Assembly (NCBI GenBank): GCA_938039225.1
Contig: CALHVH010000215.1
Coordinates: 1-5,752, forward strand
DNA length: 5,752 bases
Source: an uncultured Gammaproteobacteria bacterium
GTDB taxonomy: Bacteria > Pseudomonadota > Gammaproteobacteria > Steroidobacterales > JABDMI01
Reading direction: 5' to 3'
The first letter of the stretch is position 1, and every line of letters starts with the position of its first letter. Below, piece by piece: positions 1 to 5,752 of the stretch. Made by a program: the position numbers and the translations under genes. The notes under the pieces were generated by a model. The model ran no database searches. It was not told the origin of the DNA and saw only the letters and a program-made list of their open reading frames with translations.

Positions 1-1476
1 GATTCCAGTTCGCGCAAAAGCTATATTTTAAGCTTGGTTTTGTTCAGTTTTGCTCTTCTACTAAGCGCTTGTGCAACAAACCCCGCTACTGGTGGACGCG
101 ATTTTGTCACCATGTCTGAGGATGGCGAGATAGCTCAGGGACGTAAATTTCATCCGCAAGTAATGCAACAGTACCAAGAATACGATAACCCAGAATTACA
201 AGCATTGGTCAAAGACATAGGAACGCGTCTAGCAGAAACCAGTGAACGCAGTCATTTGATTTTTCGTTTCACTCTACTTGATTCAGATCAGGTCAACGCC
301 TTTGCCCTGCCGGGTGGTTATATTTATATTACTCGCGGTTTGTTGGCTTATTTAAATTCTGAAGCCGAACTTGCGGGTGTTCTGGGACATGAAATTGGGC
401 ATGTAACGGCAAGACATTCAGTGCGTCAGCAGTCTGGCTCAACCTTAGCGGGTCTAGCTGGGATGGCAGTGGCTATGAGAACAGGGAGTCGTGGAGCTTA
501 TGACTTAGCAAACCTTTTAGGTACAGCTCTCATTAGTGGTTATGGTCGTAAAATGGAGCTTGAGGCCGATGCACTTGGCGCTAGATATTTGGCAAAAAAT
601 GCGTATACACCACAAGCCTTAATTGATGTTATCAGTGTCTTGAAGGATCAAGAGTTGTATGAGAAAGAACGTGCAAAATTAGAAGAGCGGGAACCGCGAA
701 CTTATCATGGCGTGTTTGCAAGTCACCCAAGAAACGATACCCGTTTACGTGAAGCAATAGAAGAAGCTAATACTCTTGACGCTGAGGCGCCTCAGGTTTC
801 TCAGGCAGAACGTGAAGAATTTATTAAAAAGCTTGATCAGTTAATCTTTGATAAGCCAGCTAGAGAAGGTATAACAAGAAACAATAGCTTTTATCACGAA
901 GACTTAAACTTTGCATTTGATTTTCCAGAGAACTGGCGCGTTGAAAACCGCCCTAGTTATGTAGACTTATACTATTCTGGAAATAGTGCATTGATGAGAA
1001 TTGAAGCCACTGATTTAAATAAGAAAATTAGTCCCAAAGACTTTTTGCTTGAACGGCTTAACATAAAAAAAATGACAAATGATGAAGCCCTGGTCATTAA
1101 TGGCATGCCTGCTCACACGGCTTTGGGTAGAGGCAATACACCCTATGGCACTCGCACTATCCGCTATACAACTATTTTCTATGGAGAAAAGGCGTATGTA
1201 TTTTCAGCAGCCGTTAAAGACAAAAATGCACATGCCAATTTTGATGCTGATTTTTTGACTACTGCAAAGAGTTTTCGTGCTCTCGATACAATAGACCGAA
1301 TTAACGCACAACCACAGCGAATTCATTTACATCGTGTCCAGAGTGGAGAAACGGTCGAGAGTTTGAGTGCCAGCTCGCCGATTCCGGTGTATGCGGCACA
1401 ACAAATCCGCTTGCTAAATGCGCTTTATCCAGACAAGCAACCGCAAGTTGGTCAATTAATTAAATTGGTGCGTTAA
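1..1476 (+). CDS. M48 family zinc metalloprotease, lipoprotein (5' partial)
   Basis: Probable envelope zinc endopeptidase, related to the BepA/LoiP-type M48 proteases that degrade misfolded outer-membrane proteins. The frame is open to base 1. A TTG at 34 could start it, but that leaves only 12 residues before the lipobox Cys (LSAC, Cys at 70-72) and no basic n-region. The upstream codons add Arg-Lys and more hydrophobic residues, so the true start is probably before the window. Seen in sequence: the HEIGH zinc motif (388-402), then ELEAD (556-570), whose first Glu is the expected third zinc ligand, and a His-Pro (724-729) resembling the conserved His that gates the BepA active site. After the protease domain comes a beta-rich domain of about 130 residues (roughly 898-1290), then a LysM-like tail with HRVQSGET at 1330-1353. 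BepA instead has C-terminal TPR repeats, so this is a different architecture and the substrate is unknown. Family assignment is firm; the role is inferred. Confidence 0.9.
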   Translation, partial: DSSSRKSYILSLVLFSFALLLSACATNPATGGRDFVTMSEDGEIAQGRKFHPQVMQQYQEYDNPELQALVKDIGTRLAETSERSHLIFRFTLLDSDQVNAFALPGGYIYITRGLLAYLNSEAELAGVLGHEIGHVTARHSVRQQSGSTLAGLAGMAVAMRTGSRGAYDLANLLGTALISGYGRKMELEADALGARYLAKNAYTPQALIDVISVLKDQELYEKERAKLEEREPRTYHGVFASHPRNDTRLREAIEEANTLDAEAPQVSQAEREEFIKKLDQLIFDKPAREGITRNNSFYHEDLNFAFDFPENWRVENRPSYVDLYYSGNSALMRIEATDLNKKISPKDFLLERLNIKKMTNDEALVINGMPAHTALGRGNTPYGTRTIRYTTIFYGEKAYVFSAAVKDKNAHANFDADFLTTAKSFRALDTIDRINAQPQRIHLHRVQSGETVESLSASSPIPVYAAQQIRLLNALYPDKQPQVGQLIKLVR

Positions 1477-1512
1477 GGTCTCATTGAAAATATTGCTTGA
1501 AAAATGTTCGTT

Positions 1513-1536
1513 ATTATCGAGTTTCTCGATAATTTT
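1513..1536 (+). terminator. Perfect hairpin after the M48 gene, possible weak terminator
   Basis: ATTATCGAG (1513-1521) and CTCGATAAT (1525-1533) form a perfect 9-bp stem with a TTT loop, followed by a short T run (1533-1536). It begins 37 bases after the protease stop codon. The stem has only three G-C pairs and the T run is short, so termination may be weak. A separate run of seven T (1562-1568) follows a poor stem (TGGCT 1536-1540 / AGCCA 1554-1558) and could help. The site could instead be an mRNA 3'-end stabiliser or a protein-binding palindrome. Confidence 0.5.
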
Positions 1537-1588
1537 GGCTTTAAGTTAAGCGCAGCCAGCATTTTTTTGATTATGTGCTTTTTATAAT

Positions 1589-1617
1589 TTGAGTTGCAGC
1601 GCCCTGCTCACTATAAT
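1589..1617 (+). promoter_or_regulatory. sigma70-type promoter of gltA
   Basis: The -35 element is TTGAGT (1589-1594, 4 of 6 matches) and the -10 element is a perfect TATAAT (1612-1617), separated by an ideal 17 bp. Transcription should start near 1624, giving a leader of about 63 nt before the ATG at 1687. A 5-bp inverted repeat, ATGCT-CCGC-AGCAT (1619-1632), straddles the predicted start site and could be an operator or a weak hairpin. A second TATAAT lies at 1583-1588 but has no -35 element at useful spacing. Confidence 0.7.
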
Positions 1618-1686
1618 GATGCTCCGCAGCATGTTTGGCGTATAAATAGAACATCAATTACAACCACGTTTACATTGGATACAACC

Positions 1687-2979
1687 ATGAGTGATAAAAC
1701 TTTTAAGCTACATAACCTAGACGGCAGTACAACATCAGAACTTCCATTGGTGGAAGGCACTATGGGGCCACCAGCGGTTGACGTTCGTAAAATTTTTGCC
1801 GATCAAGGTGTGTTCACTTATGATCCTGGCTTTGGTGCTACGGTTAGTTGTAGTAGTGATATCACTTTTATTAATGGCCAAGAAGGCGTGTTGTTATATC
1901 GAGGGTATCCGATTGAGCAATTAGCTGAAAAATCAAATTATATGGAAGTGTGCTACTTGTTGCTAAATGGCGAGTTACCAAACTCTACTGAGTTAGAAGC
2001 TTTTGTGCACAGTATTACCAATCACACAATGTTTAATGAGTCTTTATTGCGGTTTTATAATGGCTTTCATCATGACGCTCACCCAATGGCGATGCTGTCT
2101 GGTGTGGTCGGTTGTTTATCGGCCTTCTATCCTGGTGTAGATATGCACAATGCTCATGACCAAATGGTTTTTGCACATCGTATTATTGCAAAGATTCCAT
2201 CAATGGCTGCCGCATGTTACAAGCACTCATTAGGTCAACCATTTGTATACCCACAGAATCATTTAGATTACAGCAGTAATTTATTGAATATGTTCTTTAG
2301 TGTTCCTGCCGAGCCTTATGAGGTCGATCCTATTGCTGCAGAAGCTATGGACTTATTATTTATATTGCATGCTGATCATGAACAAAACTGTTCAACCTCA
2401 ACTGTTCGTTTAGCGGGTAGTTCTGGAACCAATCCTTATGCAGCGATTGCAGCAGGTATTTCAGCTTTATGGGGTCCATCGCATGGCGGCGCTAATGAAG
2501 CGGTTTTATCAATGCTTGCTGAAATTGGTACTGTTGAAAATATTGATAAATATGTTGCAAAAGCTAAGGATAAAAGTGATCCGTTCCGTCTAATGGGTTT
2601 TGGTCATCGTGTTTATAAAAACTTCGATCCTCGTGCAACCATTATTCGCAAGATGTGTCACAAAGTTTTAGAAAACCTAGGTCAAGTCGATACACCATTA
2701 TTTGATTTAGCACTTAAGTTAGAAGAAGTTGCACTAAAAGATGAATACTTTATTAAGCGTGGTTTATATCCAAATGTAGATTTTTACTCAGGTATTATTT
2801 ATAAGGCCTTAGGTATTCCAACCAGTATGTTTACTGTTATGTTTGCTATAGCGCGTACCGTAGGTTGGGTAGCCAACTGGACCGAAATGATGAATGATCC
2901 GAGTCGTAGAATTGGTAGACCTCGTCAGGTTTATACTGGTGCCGTGAAACGTGATTACCTTGGAATAGATAAGCGTTGA
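1687..2979 (+). CDS. gltA: Citrate synthase (type II, hexameric)
   Basis: Condenses acetyl-CoA and oxaloacetate to citrate, the cytoplasmic entry step of the TCA cycle. The 430-residue product is close to the 427 residues of E. coli GltA and aligns with it along its whole length. The catalytic triad is present: His266 in GPSHGGANE, His307 in GFGHRVYKN and Asp365 in NVDFYSG. The N-terminal beta domain typical of type II enzymes (DPGF, SCSSDITFING) is also present. The frame extends up to a TTG at 1594, but that codon overlaps the -35 element and would add 31 unrelated residues, so the ATG at 1687 is preferred. Only a weak GGA (1677-1679) precedes it. Residues forming the allosteric NADH site in E. 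coli are mostly kept (His113, Thr114, Met115, Tyr148, Arg165, Lys169), but the Arg109 equivalent is Asn112 and the Cys206 equivalent is Ala208. The gene is transcribed alone, with its own promoter and terminator. Confidence 0.97.
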   Translation: MSDKTFKLHNLDGSTTSELPLVEGTMGPPAVDVRKIFADQGVFTYDPGFGATVSCSSDITFINGQEGVLLYRGYPIEQLAEKSNYMEVCYLLLNGELPNSTELEAFVHSITNHTMFNESLLRFYNGFHHDAHPMAMLSGVVGCLSAFYPGVDMHNAHDQMVFAHRIIAKIPSMAAACYKHSLGQPFVYPQNHLDYSSNLLNMFFSVPAEPYEVDPIAAEAMDLLFILHADHEQNCSTSTVRLAGSSGTNPYAAIAAGISALWGPSHGGANEAVLSMLAEIGTVENIDKYVAKAKDKSDPFRLMGFGHRVYKNFDPRATIIRKMCHKVLENLGQVDTPLFDLALKLEEVALKDEYFIKRGLYPNVDFYSGIIYKALGIPTSMFTVMFAIARTVGWVANWTEMMNDPSRRIGRPRQVYTGAVKRDYLGIDKR

Positions 2980-3001
2980 AACATTATCATGAATTAAAAA
3001 A

Positions 3002-3025
3002 AGCTGCCATTGGCAGCTATTTTTT
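3002..3025 (+). terminator. Intrinsic terminator of gltA
   Basis: AGCTGCC (3002-3008) pairs perfectly with GGCAGCT (3012-3018) around an ATT loop, followed by A and six T (3020-3025). It begins 22 bases after the gltA stop. The A run upstream (2996-3002) gives it some capacity on the minus strand as well. Confidence 0.88.
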
Positions 3026-3034
3026 ATGTCTTTG

Positions 3035-3055
3035 CCATGTAAAATAATGACATGG
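3035..3055. repeat. Short inverted repeat upstream of the carbonic anhydrase gene
   Basis: CCATGT (3035-3040) and ACATGG (3050-3055) form a perfect 6-bp inverted repeat with a 9-base AT-rich spacer. It lies after the gltA terminator and about 70 bases before the next start codon. Position and symmetry would fit a regulator-binding site, but six-base arms can occur by chance. No convincing -35/-10 pair is seen nearby: TATATA (3098-3103) is a possible -10 with only a poor -35 (TTATTC, 3075-3080). Confidence 0.3.
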
Positions 3056-3114
3056 TTTAATCCAATCGAAATTTTTATTCGTAAAAAATAAATAATCTAT
3101 ATAAAAACATATTC

Positions 3115-3120
3115 AAGGAG
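3115..3120 (+). promoter_or_regulatory. Strong ribosome binding site of the carbonic anhydrase gene
   Basis: AAGGAG lies 6 bases before the ATG at 3127. It fixes this start and predicts efficient translation. Confidence 0.85.
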
Positions 3121-3126
3121 TAAGTT

Positions 3127-3975
3127 ATGCGAAAACAACTTAGTACAATAGCAGTTATATTTGCATTGGTCGCATGTACGTCAGCACCAATGGCAGACAA
3201 TGCTTCCAGCGAAGTCATGCAAGATAAGGTCAAACCTATGCTCGCAGATTCTGCGGCTTGTGAAGGCTATGGTCCGCAGACTCCACGAGATATAGACAGT
3301 GTCAGCGGTACAAACAGTGTTGTTTTTCCGATGGCGCCTGCACCAGAAAATATGAATCTGTGTAATATTCATTTTCACAATGGTGCTGAGCATAAAGCCG
3401 AAGCATTTTCTATCAAGAAATTAGTCGATGAAGCGAATAAAGACTTTGGCGGATTTCAATGTGTAATTTCAAAAAACCTATCAGCTGCTGAACTCGCTCC
3501 ATTTGAAGGCAATCAATGTGATGGTGTAAAACCTGGCGATACTATTGAGGTACATTGGGTCCATTCAAGTTGTGATGTTGCTCCGGGGCCAGGCTTAGGT
3601 TCTTGCTTGTCGGACGCCTGTGCAAACCCAAGCTTACGAGTAGAAACCAAAGTATTTACCGTGGTGAATGATCGTAATGCAATAAATATGTCTGATTATT
3701 CGGATGTAGTTCAACGTGGCGGTAAGTATCAAGCTAAAAATCTTGTTACTGCTGGCGGGAATAATGTCTCGTTTTTAGGTTCAACTACGGGTCCTAAATA
3801 TACTGAGCAATCTTGTTCTCCACTGCAAGTGTCTTGGAATGTGAATTCGGAATGCGCAAAAGTAGATATTCAAAGCTTAAGTAACTTCTGCGCTGACAAT
3901 GTATTTGATGAAGATCATGCTCATGGTGTTCGTCAGTTAGTCATTAATCCTAAGTTATTGTCCCCAATAAAATAA
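3127..3975 (+). CDS. Delta-class carbonic anhydrase family lipoprotein
   Basis: Probable zinc enzyme interconverting CO2 and bicarbonate on the periplasmic side of the envelope. The 282-residue product starts with a short lipoprotein signal (MRK, hydrophobic stretch, lipobox LVAC with Cys17); Thr at +2 suggests an outer-membrane destination. Family signature blocks recognised from memory are GPQTPRDID (49-57), NLCNIHFHNGAEH (77-89), GDTIEVHWVHS (137-147), the GSTTGP block (218-223) and DEDHAHGVR (261-269). His82, His84 and His89, with His143 and His146, are the candidate zinc ligands; HFH...EH resembles the alpha-class arrangement. The mature part has ten further cysteines (45, 79, 112, 131, 149, 160, 165, 230, 243, 255), enough for five disulfides, which suits an oxidising periplasm. 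The class was first described in diatoms. It appears monocistronic, flanked by two terminators. The family call is from remembered motifs; activity is inferred. Confidence 0.8.
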   Translation: MRKQLSTIAVIFALVACTSAPMADNASSEVMQDKVKPMLADSAACEGYGPQTPRDIDSVSGTNSVVFPMAPAPENMNLCNIHFHNGAEHKAEAFSIKKLVDEANKDFGGFQCVISKNLSAAELAPFEGNQCDGVKPGDTIEVHWVHSSCDVAPGPGLGSCLSDACANPSLRVETKVFTVVNDRNAINMSDYSDVVQRGGKYQAKNLVTAGGNNVSFLGSTTGPKYTEQSCSPLQVSWNVNSECAKVDIQSLSNFCADNVFDEDHAHGVRQLVINPKLLSPIK

Positions 3976-3995
3976 GTTACATACTTAGTAAAATT

Positions 3996-4030
3996 AATAA
4001 AAAAGGCTGCAGTTTGCGGCCTTTTTTATT
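3996..4030. terminator. Strong, probably bidirectional intrinsic terminator
   Basis: The arms 3996-4010 and 4016-4030 form a 15-bp stem with one G-T wobble around an AGTTT loop (4011-4015). The GC-rich core GGCTGC/GCGGCC is flanked by six A (3999-4004) and six T (4022-4027), so it can act on either strand. It begins 20 bases after the carbonic anhydrase stop and separates that gene from the cyclase. Confidence 0.92.
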
Positions 4031-4048
4031 GGCAGAATTTCAATAGAG

Positions 4049-4064
4049 TGTGAAGCACATCGCA
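4049..4064 (+). promoter_or_regulatory. CRP-like (cAMP receptor protein) binding site upstream of the cyclase
   Basis: TGTGA (4049-4053), six bases, then TCGCA (4060-4064) match the CRP consensus TGTGA-N6-TCACA at 9 of 10 positions. The centre is at 4056.5. If transcription starts at 4097-4098, the centre is at -40.5 or -41.5, which is the class II activator position. A second TCACA (4068-4072) also makes a TGTGAA/TTCACA inverted repeat with a 12-base spacer. The site is inferred from consensus only; no Crp gene is visible in this window. Confidence 0.55.
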
Positions 4065-4084
4065 ATTTCACATTCGTTTTTACT

Positions 4085-4090
4085 TATAAT
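4085..4090 (+). promoter_or_regulatory. -10 element of the cyclase operon promoter
   Basis: A perfect TATAAT with no acceptable -35 at 16-18 bp, as is common for activator-dependent promoters. The predicted start is about 4097, directly at the ATG at 4098. It overlaps the alternative ATG at 4089, which makes that codon an unlikely start for transcripts from this promoter. Confidence 0.5.
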
Positions 4091-4097
4091 GAAACGC

Positions 4098-5504
4098 ATG
4101 AGCATAAATAAAACAGACTTAAATATATCCCAGCAAGAGCTGAATTCTATTGATGACTTCCGTAAAAGCCAAGACACGGCTGTATTAACGGTGATGTTTA
4201 CTGATATTCAAGGTTACACTCGACTGACAGAAACCGAAGGTGAAGTATATTCTGCTGAACTTAGAAAACATCATGACGATATCCTCAAACGTGAAGTTGA
4301 AAAAAATAATCGAGGGCTGATTGTTAAGTTTATTGGTGATGCGGTCATGGCAGTTTTTGCAGAACCTTCTTCTGCAGTTGAAACAGCGCTTGATATTCAA
4401 CAATCCCTAAAAGAATTCAATACACGTAATACTCAGTTACATGATATTAATGTACGAATTGGATTACACATGGGGCAGGTCTCGGTAGAGAATAATATTC
4501 AAATTGATATTTTTGGTAGGCATGTTAATCGTGCAGCACGTATAGAAGGACTAGCAGAAGGCGGCCAGATTTTAATGAGTTATTCAGTCTTTGATAGCGC
4601 TCAAGGGTGGTTGAGTTCGCGTGCAAATATTGGCTGGGAATTGCATGGCGACTATGCCTTAAAAGGAATTGACGGTACAACTTCAGTCTATGAAGTTTTA
4701 GATAAAAATTATAAAACCACTGCAAAAGCTCCCAAAGGTGCTATTAAGACCAGTGCAAAAGTATTCCCAAAAACCTTAGTTGCTGGCTTGTTAGTATTGA
4801 TAGGTGCGGCCACTGCATTTTTTGCCCTGCGTTACAATTTTAATACTGAAGTGAGCTTTAGAGATTTTAGTGCTCAAGATGTTGTTCTTGATAATGAACG
4901 TTCTTTGATTTTAGACGGATTCCCAGCGGATAGAATGCGGGGCGTAGTGGGCGACCCTATTCGTAAGGCTCTCATTGAAATTCCACGCGGCAAGCATGTA
5001 ATTCATTACGATGTACATGCAGGAACCCGTTATTACGCTGAATTTGAGGTAGAGAGTGGTGAGAATTTTATCAAACCATTTTTCTATGAATCAAGATTAC
5101 CAGCGTTGAATGTTCGTTTTGAGTTGGAAGATGGGCAGTTAGAAGGTAACAATGAAAAAATTGAGCAGTTTACTTTTATTGAGTATAAAGACGGTGAAAA
5201 AATCACCCATGAAGCTGAAATACAGTTACGTGTAAGTAGTAAGCTTGAATCTGCTGAAGCCAAAGATGTAATGCATCGTGTTGACTGGAAAATAGTGTTA
5301 GACGGTAAAACGGTTAGTGAAGATAGTCTTTTAAAGCGTCATCCAGTCACAGAACGCGATTCGCAACGTGGAAAATCAACAGAAAAATTATATGCTGATG
5401 ATTTCCATGATTACACTTATCGTTATTATACCTCTATGAAAATGATGGACTTTACTTTACAAAGTTACTTTTTAAACCCTAGTTTTAAACACAGAGATCA
5501 GTAA
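4098..5504 (+). CDS. Class III adenylate cyclase, membrane-anchored with a C-terminal envelope domain
   Basis: Makes cAMP from ATP. Numbering is from the ATG at 4098 (468 residues). The catalytic domain spans about 25-205 and has every key residue: metal-binding Asp36 (FTDIQGYT) and Asp81 (KFIGDAVMAVF), adenine-selecting Lys77 and Asp137, and transition-state Asn144 and Arg148 (FGRHVNRAAR). Lys77 and Asp137 favour ATP over GTP. A basic linker leads to one membrane helix (about 226-245), so the catalytic domain should be cytoplasmic and the last 220 or so residues periplasmic. That tail starts with a stretch resembling a PEGA-type beta domain (LDGFPAD ... IPRGKHVIHYDV) and continues into a region I do not recognise. 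Upstream in-frame starts are GTG 4050 and ATG 4089. The GTG lies in the CRP-like site and the ATG overlaps the -10 element, and no start has a good ribosome binding site, so 4098 is preferred. The lipoprotein gene follows 10 bases after the stop. Confidence 0.9.
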   Translation: MSINKTDLNISQQELNSIDDFRKSQDTAVLTVMFTDIQGYTRLTETEGEVYSAELRKHHDDILKREVEKNNRGLIVKFIGDAVMAVFAEPSSAVETALDIQQSLKEFNTRNTQLHDINVRIGLHMGQVSVENNIQIDIFGRHVNRAARIEGLAEGGQILMSYSVFDSAQGWLSSRANIGWELHGDYALKGIDGTTSVYEVLDKNYKTTAKAPKGAIKTSAKVFPKTLVAGLLVLIGAATAFFALRYNFNTEVSFRDFSAQDVVLDNERSLILDGFPADRMRGVVGDPIRKALIEIPRGKHVIHYDVHAGTRYYAEFEVESGENFIKPFFYESRLPALNVRFELEDGQLEGNNEKIEQFTFIEYKDGEKITHEAEIQLRVSSKLESAEAKDVMHRVDWKIVLDGKTVSEDSLLKRHPVTERDSQRGKSTEKLYADDFHDYTYRYYTSMKMMDFTLQSYFLNPSFKHRDQ

Positions 5505-5508
5505 GGAG
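5503..5508 (+). promoter_or_regulatory. Ribosome binding site overlapping the cyclase stop codon
   Basis: AAGGAG shares its first two bases with the cyclase TAA (5502-5504) and lies 6 bases before the ATG at 5515. This arrangement supports co-transcription and possible translational coupling of the two genes. Confidence 0.8.
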
Positions 5509-5514
5509 TTTGTA

Positions 5515-5752
5515 ATGAAACAGTCGCTTATGATTAAATTGTTGCTAACAAGTGTTTTGTTTAGTTTGCTTTTTGCTTGTGGTAATAAAGAAGAGAACGA
5601 ACAGACCTCTAAGTCACAAGACGTATCTAAACTCGAATCAGCGATGGCTGAATTGCAAAAAAAATACGAAGAATTACGTCAGGCTAAACCGAGTGCGGCA
5701 TTAGATTGGGCTTCAGAAGATTTAAAAAATATTGGAGATTGGGAATATAAAG
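5515..5752 (+). CDS. Hypothetical lipoprotein with a short coiled coil (3' partial)
   Basis: Function unknown. The 79 residues in the window begin with a lipoprotein signal (MKQSLMIK, hydrophobic core, LLFAC with Cys22; Phe at -2 is slightly unusual), with Gly at +2. A charged, Ser/Gln/Glu-rich linker follows, then a probable coiled coil at about 37-58 with Leu and Ala at heptad spacing (KLESAMAELQKKYEEL). The visible sequence ends in IGDWEYK, reminiscent of the opening of DUF4177-type domains, but too little is present to assign it. The AAGGAG and the 10-base gap after the cyclase stop indicate one operon, so this is a candidate envelope partner or input for the cyclase's periplasmic domain (inference). 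The frame has no stop before the window end. Confidence 0.8.
   Translation, partial: MKQSLMIKLLLTSVLFSLLFACGNKEENEQTSKSQDVSKLESAMAELQKKYEELRQAKPSAALDWASEDLKNIGDWEYK

Noticed and set aside
34..36. TTG as the start of the M48 protease
   Set aside because: It gives a 12-residue signal without basic residues and has no ribosome binding site; the open frame upstream supplies the missing Arg-Lys region.
1583..1588. Second TATAAT as another gltA promoter
   Set aside because: No acceptable -35 lies 16-18 bp upstream; the promoter at 1589-1617 is much better.
1594..1686. N-terminal extension of citrate synthase from TTG 1594
   Set aside because: The TTG overlaps the -35 element and lies upstream of the -10, so it would not be in the transcript; the extra 31 residues do not match the family.
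3181..3393. Minus-strand reading frame opposite the carbonic anhydrase gene
   Set aside because: It lies wholly within a well-supported gene, has no recognisable domain, and is a shadow frame.
4067..4072. TTCACA as a -35 element for the cyclase promoter
   Set aside because: It matches 5 of 6 bases but is only 12 bp from the -10, too short for sigma70.
4050..4097. GTG 4050 or ATG 4089 as cyclase starts
   Set aside because: GTG 4050 lies in the CRP-like site with AGAG only one base away, too close to act as a ribosome binding site; ATG 4089 overlaps the TATAAT. Neither can be excluded if another promoter exists.
4185..4725. Two minus-strand reading frames (4185-4403, 4525-4725) opposite the cyclase
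   Set aside because: Both overlap the conserved catalytic domain and have no domain or start signal of their own.
3127..5504. Bicarbonate-sensing unit formed by the carbonic anhydrase and the cyclase
   Set aside because: A strong terminator separates them, the catalytic compartments differ, and the cyclase has Asp137 at the adenine site, whereas bicarbonate-responsive class IIIb cyclases usually have Thr there.

Overview
This is an AT-rich chromosomal window with densely packed genes, all on the + strand. It looks like a gammaproteobacterium, perhaps marine. The citrate synthase is of the hexameric Gram-negative type and closely resembles the E. coli enzyme. Three proteins are lipoproteins, and the promoters and terminators look enterobacterial or marine-gammaproteobacterial. 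The genus cannot be read from the sequence. There is no sign of a mobile element, tRNA, rRNA or CRISPR array, and no gap between genes reaches 300 bases.

Layout: (1) 1-1476, a lipoprotein M48 zinc metalloprotease, 5'-truncated by the window edge and followed by a perfect hairpin. (2) 1589-2979, a sigma70-type promoter, a leader of about 60 nt, and gltA (citrate synthase, ATG at 1687), ended by an intrinsic terminator at 3002-3025. (3) 3127-3975, a Cys-rich lipoprotein of the delta-class carbonic anhydrase family with a strong ribosome binding site, ended by a long terminator at 3996-4030. (4) 4049-5504, a class III adenylate cyclase with an N-terminal catalytic domain, one membrane helix and an extracytoplasmic C-terminal domain. 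It probably shares an operon with (5) 5515-5752+, a lipoprotein cut off by the window end.

The genes appear to be four separate transcription units rather than one pathway: envelope proteolysis, TCA-cycle entry, periplasmic CO2/bicarbonate conversion, and cAMP signalling. The most notable signal lies in front of the cyclase. A 9-of-10 match to the CRP (cAMP receptor protein) site, TGTGA-N6-TCGCA, sits at class II spacing from a perfect TATAAT, and the predicted transcript would begin at or next to the ATG at 4098. This suggests cAMP feedback on a cyclase gene and possibly a leaderless mRNA. The cyclase's inverted architecture (catalytic domain first, envelope domain last) and its coupling to a lipoprotein gene suggest an envelope-sensing cAMP module. 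That part is inference.
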